From assembly GCA_947000775.1 (NCBI GenBank), contig CAMQGK010000341.1, positions 11,821,001-11,885,000 of the forward strand: a DNA stretch of 64,000 nucleotides, in the 5' to 3' direction. Under the pieces are notes generated by a model, which was not told where the DNA came from, did not search any database, and saw only the letters and a list, made by a program, of their open reading frames with translations. This DNA comes from Pterois miles (Eukaryota > Chordata > Actinopteri > Perciformes > Scorpaenidae). Every line of letters begins with the position of its first letter. Positions within the stretch are counted from its first letter, which is position 1. The position numbers and the translations under genes were made by a program. Positions 1 through 13,100 of this stretch are shown here, in pieces.

Positions 1-26
1 CTTATACACTTGCACAATTTTTCCCA

Positions 27-63
27 ATTCATTCATTCATTCATTCATTCATTCATTCATTCA
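27..63. repeat. (ATTC)n microsatellite
   Basis: About nine uninterrupted ATTC units. The repeated FIHS pattern in the forward reading is a by-product of the repeat, not a protein. Confidence 0.95.
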
Positions 64-3017
64 TATGTATTTCTGACTGCATCTCAGATTAATCTCCAGG
101 TTCCCAGCTTTCAGATGATGTACAATACCTGCTATCTCCCTCTAAAGACCCCCTGTACCCCTCTAAAAAAGAGAAAATGGGTCTACTGTGGGTTAACTGT
201 GATAAAAAGTGTGCTAATTCCTTTTCTGTCAGCTCGTCACTGCCGCTCTAAATGGCACTGCCATCAATAATACGATATTTGACACCAGAAGACATGGTTG
301 TTCTCTGTTATTTTATCCTACATTTAATGTGGTCAGTTTACATTTGTGCATTTCAATCTGCTGTCTCTACAAAAAATGGCCCTTGTTTTATAGCAGCCTA
401 CATTGTATTGTGGGTGTTCTTTAGTAGTGACCTGCTCTCATGCAATGTTCACGTGATATTTTGCATAAATTTACCTATGATGGCCAGCTGCACAAGCTGC
501 AAATGATACACACCCTGTATGTTAATGTTATAGTCAAGGTCGAGTAAGGTGAGGCCACTGAACTATGATCCTTTAGTTGATCTTACCCTGCAGCTTTAGT
601 CATGCTAAATCAGAAATATGAATATATTCAGAAACTGACCCCATATCACCACATCACATACAGCGCTCCCACATCCAACCAAAATCCCTGCACTTTATCA
701 TTGTCTGTTTTACTCACGTGAGCTCCAGCTATTTGCTGTCAGAGGGGGGAAGTCACATTAAATGGTGACGGTGCATTTTCATTTTCAAATTTGATAAAGT
801 AGCAAGTGCTTCAGGGCCACATCTAGTTGCTGTTTTGGATGTCAGAAAACAAAGAGGAGTGGATGAGAGGTGAATGTTATACTGTAATTTTGCTGCGACA
901 GAACTACCATCCTCTAGAGGGAACATGAGGAAGGTAACATGAGTTTTGTGATGTGCTCACAGCAGGAACCCCTGCAGCTGCCTATACGATAATTATGAAA
1001 TTAAAAAAAGGATTTAAAAAGTGTGTACACCAATCAAATGTAAGACATCTATTCCCCCAATCCAAAAATCTTGACAGCCTCCTCCCTTTTTCCCAGCAAG
1101 CCCCTTGTAACAGACTTAAAGGCACATGTTTCCATTAGGGCACGTTGCCAAGCTGCACGATAAAGGCATTTACAGTTTTGAAAGGTTGCATGAATTAAGT
1201 TGACCTACCTTCCCTGTGCAAGTGAATAATGGGTTGTGCATGAATTACATTAGTTTAATTAAAACTTTTAAAGTCAGGGGCAGAAATGAAGTTTAGATAT
1301 ATGGTTATTGATTTTAGAGAGTTGAATTTGAAAGTGTCCAAACCAACCAAGTGACCGGCTAATTAACTAGTTCTTCATTTCAATTAGTAACAGACTTATT
1401 TCCTCCAGTACAATATGGAGAAGTATTATTTTCACTTTCAGAAAACTTCAGAGCCTCAATGTCACAGTGGACTTTTAAATGGTCTACCCCTCACAAAAGT
1501 AATTACTCAAGTAATCATGTAATTCTGTCTCAATAATTCCAGACATGGTGAAGCATGACTGCACACTCTTCGGCTGCTGTAATTTAAGAGACAATATACT
1601 CCTTAAATGGAGTACTTCTCCTGATGCGACATGCTCAAAACTGTGAGAAGGATGGTAGAATGAAAAGCAAGAAAATTCTTTGTATCTAAATACCATGGGG
1701 GTCTGCATGCAAGATAATTGGATAAGACCTGAAAAGACATGGCGAGTGTGTCTGGCGTATGAGTGGGACTCTGCATGCACAAAACACCCAAAGTGATTGT
1801 TACACTTCACATAGAGTCTGAAAAAGTTGATATAATCCCATTGCTGCATAAATTTGAATTCCCAGCTGAGTGAAACAGAAGCTCAGCTCTCTAAAGAGTC
1901 AATTTTTGTTTTAAACTTTAGTGGTATTGCTATGGACGCATTTTAATACTTCGAATAAATACAAACAGTGGCTTTTAGGAATTCATGGCCCCTCTAAGTC
2001 ATTAAGATGAAGAGTATCCAAGAAGAAAGACCATAACAAGTTTCTCAAGTGGCAGCAGGAATATCAGACAATACTGATTTTACTTATACTGTGTATTCAA
2101 AATGACTCTATGACACAGGGATAGCAGATAAATAAATATTGGTATTATATATTCCCGAGGCCCTAGTGGAAATTTAAGTAAACATGTCAGGCATACAGCA
2201 CAGAGTAATATCAGTACTAATGCCAAGTACTAACTAAAAGCAGATCCATGCTCTTCATAAAAGACACTCTTCCAGTGAGCCACTGGTCAGACTAATATGG
2301 AATTTCACATGAGGCTGGTTATGCATTTTATGAGAAATACACTATCCTATCAGGGGACTACCTTCAGCACCAAAGATAGTGGCGGCTCGCTGGTGTGGGC
2401 CACTGCGGTGGATAATTGATAGCAAGTATTATCCCAATGATCCGCTCTACACATGGGAATGCAGCTACAGTGTGCTGCACCCTAATTTCTAGTGACCTAC
2501 TTCTGGTTTTTCAGCAAATTTGAAACTCAATGAACCAGATGAGTTTTCTGGGTGTACTGGATGAATGATGAATGTCAGTTTAAGTTGCCCCCCGTGCCCA
2601 CTGGTCAGGCCATGTGCCAAATGGATACTGTGCCCCTCAGGTGAGCCAAAGGGCCTGTGTAAATATTTTACATAAACCACTTTACCAGCTTATATGCTGT
2701 GATCCATTGCTTAATGAGAATACTGTAAAATCCTGCTGATATGTTAATACATCAGTAATAGCAATCAAATTATAAATAATACCCTATATACTGTATAATA
2801 GCAGTTACAACAATGCATTTGATATGTAAGAACTTCTTTCTGATCATACTTTTAAAAGTAAAAATTTTACTTGTGTTATTGCTACTTTTACTTTACAGAC
2901 GTATCTGAGTACTTTCCCCTTCACTGACAGTAGGCTGTTTTATAAAAATTACAACTTTGAGGAGAGATGACCCAGAATTTCTTGTTCATTTGGCTTAAGA
3001 AAAGGCGCTATGTTGTT

Positions 3018-3445
3018 GGGTAACACTTTATAATAACCATCATTTGTAAATGGTAACTTGATAACTAAACTTAGTTAGTAGTTATTTAATATTAACAAAG
3101 AAGTGAAAATTAAAACAATATTTATTAATTATTAGTAAGGCTGTAATCTATGTTATTTTAACATAAATTACATTATAATTACTATTATTATAATATATTG
3201 TTATATATATAATATTATAGTTATTATATATGTATATGTATATACAAATAGACATAAATAAATACATATTATATATATTACAGCGTAAATATATATATGG
3301 TGTGTATATATGTTTATATTAGGTTAGGGTTAGGGGTTATATATAAACATTACATAGACAGATTATTGTAACACATTGTTAATGGTTAATAACTGTTTTT
3401 TAAACATTTAGAAACATTACTTGGATGCTATTATAAAGTTGTAAC
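3018..3445. mobile_element. AT-rich MITE-like element with ~18-bp terminal inverted repeats
   Basis: The left end GGTAACACTTTATAATAACC (3019-3038) is mirrored by TATTATAAAGTTGTAAC near 3429-3445. The interior is extremely AT-rich with (TA)n-like runs at 3180-3310 and no open frame. The GGTAACACTTTA terminus resembles a class of non-autonomous teleost DNA transposons. I could not define a clean target-site duplication. Confidence 0.55.
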
Positions 3446-3999
3446 TGATGATTATAATATATTGTTAAATGATTAATAAATATTTTTTAACGCATCAATT
3501 AACATTATTTATACATACTGATAAAACTTTGGCACGAGTTAAAAATTGGTTTCTGGTCCATCTGTCTTTAGATGTTTCACAAACAATTTCTTAAAGATTT
3601 AAAAAAATGATTTGGTAATCACAAATACCTAATACAGTATTATAATATATGCAACAATAAACTGTCAATAAATAGCTTACCATCATAATGTAATTGTTAT
3701 CATCTCCTATCAGCTATGACACAAAACTGAATTTGTAGACTAATTATTTCCTATTGCACAAACTCATGATAAAATAAGAGAAAGTATAGCATTACTAATA
3801 ATTAGTCAGCAATATTCTTTATCATTTCCTTGTTTGTTAACAGCAAAATAACCATTAAGTTTAATTTACTATCAATTTATAATTTATCAGTGATGGTTAA
3901 GAAAGTATTTTCTGTTTATTATTATTATTATTTTTATTCTACAGTTCACTAAACTGCAGTAATCAACACGCACTGCTGAATATTAAACTGCATCAACAG

Positions 4000-4076
4000 T
4001 TTTCACCGGAAACGTCCCGGCTGCTGCCGCGGTGACGTCACGTGAACACGTGGGTTTGTTATTACAGGAAGTGAAG
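4000..4076 (+). promoter_or_regulatory. lmbrd1 core promoter: CRE, two CACGTG E-boxes (CLEAR-like), ETS and YY1 motifs
   Basis: There is no TATA box. TGACGTCA (a perfect CRE/ATF palindrome) is at 4033-4040. It overlaps GTCACGTGAA at 4037-4046, which matches 9 of 10 bases of the CLEAR site GTCACGTGAC bound by TFEB/TFE3. A second CACGTG is at 4047-4052. ACAGGAAGTG at 4065-4074 is ETS-like, CACCGGAAAC near 4005-4014 is a second possible ETS site, and AAGATGGCGG at 4074-4083 fits the YY1 consensus and contains the start codon. CpG is locally enriched against an AT-rich flank. The motifs are seen directly. Their binding and the transcription start, which must lie just upstream of 4077, are inferred. 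YY1/ETS motifs at the start codon are common in housekeeping genes, and CLEAR sites suit a lysosomal gene. Confidence 0.72.
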
Positions 4077-4142
4077 ATGGCGGATCAGTCGCTGCTCTCC
4101 GAGTCTTTGCTCGGGTGGTCTATTTTCACCTTTATACTGTTG
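4077..4142 (+). CDS. lmbrd1: lmbrd1 exon 1 (coding part), residues 1-22
   Basis: Encodes MADQSLLSESLLGWSIFTFI plus LL, the luminal N-terminus and first half of TM1; the GW and following hydrophobic run match human LMBD1. The ATG at 4077 has A at -3 and G at +4, a good Kozak context. A longer in-frame reading exists only from a GTG at 4032 inside the promoter motifs and is not credible as a vertebrate start. The donor GTAAGC begins at 4143, in phase 0. Confidence 0.95.
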
Positions 4143-7100
4143 GTAAGCAAGTTCACAGTTGTCCTGCGGTTTCACCGAGCAGCGGAGCGTTTATTAGTCA
4201 GTCTGAGGTGTTTGTTTAGCAGGTGAAGGGGCTGAGCGGCTAAGGTATTAACGTCGCGTCATGGCTACGGTGTATTAACGTCAATACTGGCTTTGGAGTG
4301 GTTTAAGCTAACATTAGCCATGGCACACTTACAGGCTGTTGTTTTTGTTAAGTCGTGTTTAGTTAGAAGAAAGGGCAGCGTCGAGAATAATCCGTTATAC
4401 AGAAAATTAAGCGGTCAAATGTGTCTCGGTAACAGCATCCAAGTTAGGTTAGGTGTTTTAAAATCCGCTGTGCAAAAGTTATGCTCTCCCTAATAAATAA
4501 TGTAGTGCTGCTGTAAACGCAAAATAAAACAGGCTGTTTTTCACCACACCCATATGTAACCTTTCCGTTCCTGTGAGTCATAATGTTCATTTCCATTCAG
4601 TGATTTCAGTGGTATTTAACTGAATGCCTTGAAGTTGGTCAGCTAAGTAATCTGCTGCCCAATTTGGCTGTGAGTCACATGTCTCAATCTGAAGCCGTCC
4701 AGAAGAATGCCCGGATGCCAATAAATTGCTTTGCTTCCCTGAACAAACCTTTCAATGGATCTTATTTGGATGCAAAGCCCGCGTCATTACCTGGCAAAAC
4801 AAGCAGCCCGAGGCTTAAGGCTGCGAGCCTTTTAATTGATCCTGTCTGTGAATGGCAGGCCTTGATCTGAAGGGACTGGTTTTAGCAGTGCCCTCACTTC
4901 CTACAGCTTGTGTGCCTTGAATATGACCTTGTCATTTTGGAAACTTTTATTTGCTTCTCTGTTTAATCGGTTTCCTGCCTGTTTGAATGACAATCCCTCT
5001 CATTCTTTTTTTTTCCTTTTTCATATTAAACAGCAAAATAACACGTAAGCAAATTCATGAACAGAAGTTTAAAACAAAACGATGGAGTACATAATTATCA
5101 ATTACGTCAACTTTGTGTTATTTCCTGTCACAGTTCTATAATTGCGTTAGTGAGTTTGCATTCAGTCATGTACAGAAAGGATAAAGGGAGGGCGCATGAT
5201 GTAATCAGATCAGCTGCTCCAGATCACCTGCAGTCAGGCTGTTCTCTGTGCTTAATTCCCTCCTTGTTGTGTTAACACTTTGGCTTGAGTATTTCTTTTG
5301 GCAATCAGCAACACACACACTGAAGCTGGAGTTTCCAAGCAGTGTTGAACAAGCACAGGAGGATGCAACAGCATGAACACATGACGTTCAGTAAAAATAC
5401 AGCACCGCCACAGTGATCGATGTTAGCTGCCCAAAGATAGAATTTATTGCAAGGTATTATATGGCATTGCATCATATTTTCTTGTTGTTTCAACCCCTGC
5501 GTGTCTCTTTATTATTTTATGATTTCCTTCTTATAATTTTATTAATCCAGTCTTTCTGAGATTACATGCAGAGTCAAAAATTGAATTATACTGTATAGCT
5601 TTTGTTAAAGAACAGATTGGTTTCAGGCCTAATGGGAACAGAGGGGGGAATTTTGTCAGCGAAATTGATGAAAATCACACCTACATGTACACTCAGTGTC
5701 TGCAGACTGCTTGTGTCTGATCAGGGAAAATCTTACAGTTGGTGTGATGTGGATGAAAATATATGGTTGGATGTAAATGATGGGGGTCAGCACTGTCGCC
5801 TCATACCAAGAGGGTTGCAGGTTTGAATCCGGCTTGGGGCCCTTTGCGTGTTCTCCCTGTGTTAGCGTGGGTTTTCTCTTTCCCATGCAGGTTAGGTTAG
5901 TTGGTGTGAGCGTGAATGAGTGAGTGTCATCCTGTCATCCTGTGATCAGCGCTGCCTAGTTTGACAGTTTGTTCAGAGTTTTGTGAGCAGTGATTGGTTG
6001 TTTTCCTTCGGCGCTGTGAAATCTTGCACATATTTTGAACCTTATGTGAAGAAGATTTGATCCAGTGATCCACAGCTGGCAGAATTGAATCTGAACACAC
6101 AGCCAGGTCCTCTTGTGTTCTCTGTCTCTTTGACAATAACAGATGAGGTGTTGTTGTTTTCATAAAATTCAGGAAAAACTGAAGTACTGTCAGCCATTCA
6201 GGCATGTAAGTCAAATTTAGGAATATTTAAAGTGTTGTATTCTAAGAAAGTGATGCTGATAGTTTCTCAAGTATTGTACATCTATATGGTCTTGGAAACT
6301 CAGAAGTACTGTTAATCATTATTAGACTTTATTAAAAAACATGCACAAAAACATCAACGCGACAGTCCTCTGTTTCTGAAAACATTTGAGGCGAGAAATA
6401 GGCGTCAGTGCTGCCTAGGTTGACAGTTTGTTCAGAGTTTTGTGAGCAGTGATTGACAGCTGCTGAATATACTCCTCTGCTCTGATTGGTTGTTTTCCTT
6501 CAGAGCTGTGAAATCGTGCAAAATGTTTTCTGATTATTTGTCTAATGCAATACTGTCAGGATTTTTAATCATAATTTCTCAAAGTTGCTGACTTCAGCCT
6601 TAATCTCAAAATGAGAGGAGATATACCAGATTTAGCTCTGAGCTCATTTCCATCTGCAGTCCCTGGACAGGTAAAACACAGACCAATCACAGACACTAAT
6701 AACAGTAATTTACATGCAACACCATAGTTTCTATCACACGAACACCTTCAGAGACAAGTGTACAAGCACACAACATGTAAACATAAGCACATTCATCCAG
6801 TACATTTACAAATCATTACAATTTAAAAACTCGAATCACAGCCAAATTAATGTCGACTTGACTGGTTGCTCAATATTTTTTTGCACCACAGGGAAAAAGA
6901 ATAAACTTCTGTGCATGTTTTGATCTCAGCTGTAAGCATTTTGCAATGTTGAACTGCCGTAAATGAAAAAGCAGATTGTGTATCTTTGATAATCTGATAG
7001 ATTGTGGAGATTCTCTAACCATATTTGTACATGCAGCTGGTTGGGAGGAGAAAGAGGAGAAAAATTAATTAAGGAATTATTCAAATTTAATAGTAACATT

Positions 7101-10100
7101 TCTGGTTGTAAATTTGATTGGTCTCTCCAGGCTAAATTATATTTCACCACCATGTTTTTTATTTGTATTGTTCCCGGTAATGGGAACTTGTTTTAACTTG
7201 ATTATTAAATGTTTTCCTTCCTGTTTAGGCAATCCTGGCCTTCTGTTGGGTCTACATTCGGAAATTTCAAAGTCGTCAGGAGAGTGAAGTTGTTTCGACT
7301 ATCACAGCAATATGTGCGCTGGCCATTGCTTTGATAACCTCTGCACTTCTACCGGTGGATATATTCCTCGTTTCATTCATGAAGTATCCCAATGGTACCT
7401 ATAAGGTTAGTATCTGTTCTGCTAACTGCGCCAGTGAAATCAATTTGAGAAATGCTAACGAGTTTTCCTGAGGCAGCTTTTAACTTTGCCTTGTAATTTT
7501 CTCCGAATTAGACAAAAGTGGACATTGTTTTAGTCCAATCTAAAAGCTGAATGCATTTATTGGGTCATAAAGTTTTTTTTTTTTTGCAAAGTCATTTTGT
7601 TTCTGTCTTTGGAGATTTAGCAAAGTGTGTAATGGCATCTTCAGTTGAACAGCAGGTAATTTGTTTCTTTCGGTGGATTGTGAGCTGCTTTGATTGCTAT
7701 TTGTTTTTTTTTGTAGCATTTAGTCATGGCCGCCTAAGAGAGGCTGCACATGTTAACCCATCAGGGACACAATCCGTCATTCACTTAATCAAACATGATT
7801 TCTTGTGATCTCTTAGAGATTATACCTTGTAAAAAGAACAAAATACAAATAACCCAAGAGGCATGAAAGCAAATGGTGGCTTTTCTGCTGAAATTTGCCA
7901 AGTGTAAATAGAATAATTAATGAAAAACAATATTAGCTTCTGGCAGCTAAAGACCATTTGAGCATGTCTCAGAGAAGTGACAATTACAGCACTGCAGAAA
8001 CAGACAAACACTTTCTTTTAGTCTAAACAATACCTGACTTTAAATCTTTTTGCAGCTTTTCACAGTTTTTTTATTTCATGTAAAATGCAGGAAATGTAAT
8101 CAATGAGGAACAATTTCCTGTGCTAAGCATGACTAAAAATATTTCTAGACAAAGGTCTTGCAGCTTTGCGTTATTTCCCCAGTGTCTGTCAGATTTAAGT
8201 GTTAATGTGTGAATTCAGTTTGTGAAACTAGATAAACAAAGAGCACTGCTACAGCCCATGTGCTTGCTAGTTAGGCATGACCTACCCCTTTCTAGGATCT
8301 TTCATTAATTAATGGGGCGTATTTCGCTTTTAGTTTCATGCCCTCTGCCATGAATGGTTATAAGAGTATGATAAATGAATAAATGATGGAATTAAGTATC
8401 CAGAAAATACACGCCTACATCCCTCTGTGTTTGTGTCAATTATCACACCATATTATATATTATCATTATTGTTTTTGCTTAATGATCTTTAATCTAATTG
8501 ATGCCTGTTCGTAATTTTTATTATACTTGTGTCAATCCTTTTGCTGTTGAGCTTAATTTTCATCATGGACTTTTCCTTTGCTAACATCCAGGAATGGGCA
8601 GCAAACAATGAGACGAGAGGGCAAATTGAAGACACTGTGCTGTACGGATATTACAGTAAGTGCATTCTCTTAATACCTGTCTATATGGATGCACATGACA
8701 AAATCAAATTAATATTTTTGGACAAAAATCTTAACCCGAGGATTATTTACTGCAGAATTAAGAACAAATTAATCTGTCATTCTCTGACTTAGCTCTTTTG
8801 TTTGAATAGTTATATTTAATTTAGCTGTTTTGCAACCACTGATTTATTTGTTTGTCATCCTCCTATGATATCAGCCCTGTCTCCTCTTTCAATCAGCGGT
8901 AGTGCCAGTTCAATTTTAATAACACCTGCGGCCGGAGTCACCCACGCAGCAATCTTACTGGGTTAGCAGTCTGACATTGGGATTCACTCTGGCTTATCGT
9001 TTCCACGGTGGTGACTCATTTTCACACAGGGTATTTCTATAGAGACTTGGGTTTCACATTTTACCTGCTCTGGAGCAGTTTTACTTAAAAATAAAAGTCC
9101 ATATAGTAGCTCTCTGATCCGAAAGCATCTTCTGACCCTTTTAAAGGTTCTCTATAGGATACCCAGAGCATTAAAATAGCAGCACACAACTATTTGCTAT
9201 GTAAAGATATAGAAGTAATGTCTGACCATAGAATCATGTAATTGACCAGTCAGAATTGAGTATTCAACAAAGCCACGTAGTAAAGAGGGAGAGCGGCTTC
9301 ATTCTCTGCTCAGGTAGACATTACTCCGTTATATCTTTAGATAGACATAGTTGTTTGCTGTCGAATTAATGCTCTGAACGTCATATAGACATTAATAATA
9401 AACTTTAAAAAAACTGAGCATTCAAATGTATGAGACTCATAATGCAATGAACTATAATGGGCAGTGCTGTTGAAATAATAGATAATGAAAAGCCCCTTTC
9501 ACCGGCTAATGTTAATGGACAGACTGAACAGTTTGTTTGCCATGATGATGCAATATATCAGCAATATCAAACATTTAGTATTTCCTGGCAAAATGCCCAA
9601 TATGACCATTAAAATGAATGGAATTTGTCAAATAGCAGACAGCTACATTAGTCAGCGAATGCTGTCAATAACATATTACATTTGCATATTAAGTACGCTG
9701 AAAGGCTTTTTGTTGGATGTGACTCGTGTGGTAGATGGAGCACGTAGAGTATTCCCATCATTATATTACTGGTGAACACAAGGTGAATTGTTTTCATGAC
9801 CTTCATATAATGACATTTTAGTATCATTAATACTGTGTCTTAATGATGGACAGTGATGACTACACACTACTTTGCACCATTTCCAGTTTATGTTAAGCAT
9901 CTGTTTGAAAGTCTTAAGATAATCCTGTGTTTACAGATGACAGTTGATAACCATGTTTATAAGAGCGGTTACTCAGGGGTATTGCTATAGCAGCGGTGAG
10001 AACAGAAATCACACAAAAATACTGTTCATGTGAGTTCATTGTACGTGATTGTAACGTGTTGGTGTGGTGTTGAGCACTGATTTAAAGAGGGCTCATTTCA

Positions 10101-13100
10101 TTGCTGGTACATTAGTATTGGCAGTGGCTTTGGGGTGGATTCTGGTTAGATTTCCTCCATTAACCATATGTTTACATTCTTGTTTTCTAAAGGCTGATTT
10201 TTCAAATCTTAAATTAAATCTCAAAAACAGCACACCACTCACACAGATTCAGACATGAACAACAAGAGCCAAGACTAAAAAGAAAACAAAACGCAAACTC
10301 ACTCGAAATCAAGCGTGACTTTAGTGTAAACACACAAGGTGGACTACAGGTAGGAAGAATTAGCGATGTTACTGAAAATTCATGAAAGATGGATGGATGG
10401 AGTCATGGAGACTAAATTAACACTTGCATTGCTGCCACAATGCCACAAGTTAGTCCTCCATTTCTGATGGTTTTACTACTTTATGCTTCGTGTTTTGCAT
10501 TAGCACATGCGTTAGCTATGGCTGCAGTGACGGTGGTGGTTACCCTTCCTTCTTCAACCAGCTTGGCTTTCAATTGGCTGCCATTCTTTCCCACGTGACT
10601 CATCATTGGCTGTCCTCAGGATTCTCAGGGTTGACTTCTGAGCCGATCAGGGATGTAAAAAACACTCTTAACCGCAGGAATATCTGGAAAGATAATCTTT
10701 TAGAACCATAAAAAAATCAGGGCTTTGCTGACCATGGTCGGGAAGGGGGTATCAGGCCACGCACACCCATGGTCCTTCCACACAGGTGTTTTCACTTACT
10801 TTAGATGTTCTCTGAGGACTGTGCGAGCATGTGCAGACTGTGCTTGATGTCTGATCCTGCTATTAGTTTGGCATTACAACTTTATCATTTTTATTGCTTC
10901 ATGAAATTTGGTGGCGTCATGTAGCTCAAGCACACTGTAGCTCAGTCTAACTTCAACCTGAACAGAAAACACCAGTGTGAGTGTGCAGGGCCTTCGTGTC
11001 GATGGACCTTTTTCACAGCAGACTTTTTGACTTGTCATCGTAGGAAAAGCACAAGTGAAATTGGTAACATTAATGATGGCCCAGTGTCCCAATAAGCTAT
11101 CACAGTGAGTTAGGCTAGAAGTTCTCCACAGCAGAGAGCTGTTGGGTTACGTCAGACCAGTTTTACAAATGCAAACCTGCACTCAAAATAGGACAGGTGA
11201 TGGCCCTTTTTCACGGCAGACATTTTGGCTTGTCATTTCCAGAGTCCGGCTCACTGCTATGGCTTACTGGGACACCGAGCTATTGTGTTTCACCTGAGCT
11301 TTTCCTGCTATGACAAGTCAAAATATACGCAGTGTAAAAGGTCTATTATGCTGCGTTTCATCCACAGAAATTGGAAGTCGGAGCTGGGAATGATGTCACA
11401 CCCGAGTTGACTGCGTTCCGGTAAAACAAGTCGAGAAACTTGTTTGAGTTTGCGCCAGTGGCAATTGACTTCAAGGCTTTACGCTGGTATATTTCACATG
11501 CAAACACCATAGCAACGTTGGACGGTATTGTGTGTATGACTCATTTAATGAGACATATTCAAGACAGAAGAGCTCAAAAACAGCTTTTTTACTGTTGCTG
11601 CACGGAGCAGGATTTTGAATTGTGAGGTTTGTTTGACTCTGACGTGTTCTGACTTTCAGGGGGGCGCTCCAGTTGACCTTTCTAACAGGTTCAAATACTG
11701 TATTTTTGACATTTGTGCCACCTACAGGCATTGAGTGTTACAGCTGCTGTTTGGGCATTTTGAAGTTTTAATAGGTTACTCCTTTATTAACCGTTAAAGG
11801 TTATAATAAAAAAAAAAAAATGGGATGTGCGAGCAGTCCAGCTGGTGGCAGTAAAAAAAAGTTAGTTTTGAAGATTTTAGAAGTAATTCACTTTTAATTT
11901 GGCTTTTGTTTGTTCACAATCTTTGTGAACATTTCAGGGCTTGTGCCTTTGCCCTAATCGACTTGGCAAAACAATACCAATAACAACAAAACACAGTGCA
12001 CATAATTAAGTAATCCAGATTTTTATCGTATTTATGAATGTAGCTACAGTGTCACTTTCCAAGACAGCCACTAGCTACATGTGTTGTTGTACTTTCACCA
12101 AACTTGTCTTAATTGTCACATTTAGCTTACGTTCATACATAAAAATTTTAACCTTTCACTGGAACTGACAACTTGTTTTTGGCGTGACATACTGTGTTGT
12201 ATCAGTTGCAGGTTTGTCGAGTGTTCAGTCAGGCGTCTTGGACGTATCCCGCCTGATTCTCTTCATATGAGAGCGGTTCAGGTCCAGTCCCCATGGATCA
12301 CTCCATAATTCCAATGTTTGAGCGCGGTTGCAATTCACAGGGACAGTATCCGGGCCATTTGGCTGATAAATTCCTAACTGAAAGCTATTACTGCCACTGA
12401 AATTTCTTCATGATTGTCATATTAAAGGATAACATGAGTTTGCTGTCTTTGACGATAGCAAATTCAGTCAAGCCAAAGACACTAGATCACACGTTTTCTA
12501 ACAGATGCTAGTTTAAAGTGCCTGTCAGCAACACTGTTATGTACCGTCTGTTCAGAAATGCCAAATGCAAGGAAGACAAGCTGTCTCCTTGCCCAGACAG
12601 CCCAATCAAAGAAACCACTTTCACTGGTATAATGACATCAGAAAATTGGCTTTCACAGACCATGAACACTGCACGTGAATCCAGCATTCAAGGGAGGGCC
12701 CATCGTAGGACCACTGTGCTCTGGACACACAAATAAGATTTGATACACAAGATTGATTTTCTCTGTTACAATCTATAGTTTTGCTTAAACATCCTGTTTA
12801 AATGAAAACTTTACTTTATAGAGACTTGATTATTTATTGCTTAGTCTTGAATGCAGGGCTTTGTCCCGCCACAAATTTAATTCATTCATTTGATGGCCAA
12901 AGTGCCTGAAAACCATATTTATGGTGCGACAGTTACACTCAGTAAATGTGTCACACATTAAAGGAAAAGGTCATGTAGTTGGTTTAGTAAAGTAGAAAGT
13001 GAATTTTAAGTCACAATGTCTGCTTTGAGTGGCTGCTAAAGTTGCTATAGATCAAAGTCTTATTCCACATACATGGTTTGATGCTATAGATCGCTGCAGG

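Larger units (their letters stand above)
1..3999. other. 5' intergenic flank of lmbrd1, no gene seen
   Basis: AT-rich sequence with no supported coding exon on either strand; the open frames are short and show no family likeness. Apart from an ATTC microsatellite at the left edge and an AT-rich MITE at 3018-3445, it holds a short stretch near 2845-2925 that looks like a common teleost repeat with AGTAAAAATTTTACT. In humans COL19A1 lies head-to-head with LMBRD1, but no collagen Gly-X-Y exon is visible here. Confidence 0.6.
4143..7228 (+). other. lmbrd1 intron 1
   Basis: 3086 nt, phase 0. Contains a V-SINE and two fragments of a TTAA-flanked element between 5781 and 6640. The first few hundred bases are somewhat CpG-rich and may be part of the promoter CpG region. 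Nothing else recognised. Confidence 0.85.

Noticed and set aside
1..4000. A COL19A1-like neighbour upstream, as in human synteny
   Set aside because: No Gly-X-Y coding stretch or other recognisable exon is present on either strand.
4032..4226. An upstream in-frame start giving 15 extra N-terminal residues to lmbrd1
   Set aside because: The codon at 4032 is GTG, lies inside the CRE/E-box cluster, and the frame reads through the exon 1 donor. The ATG at 4077 has a good Kozak context and the family's usual N-terminal length.
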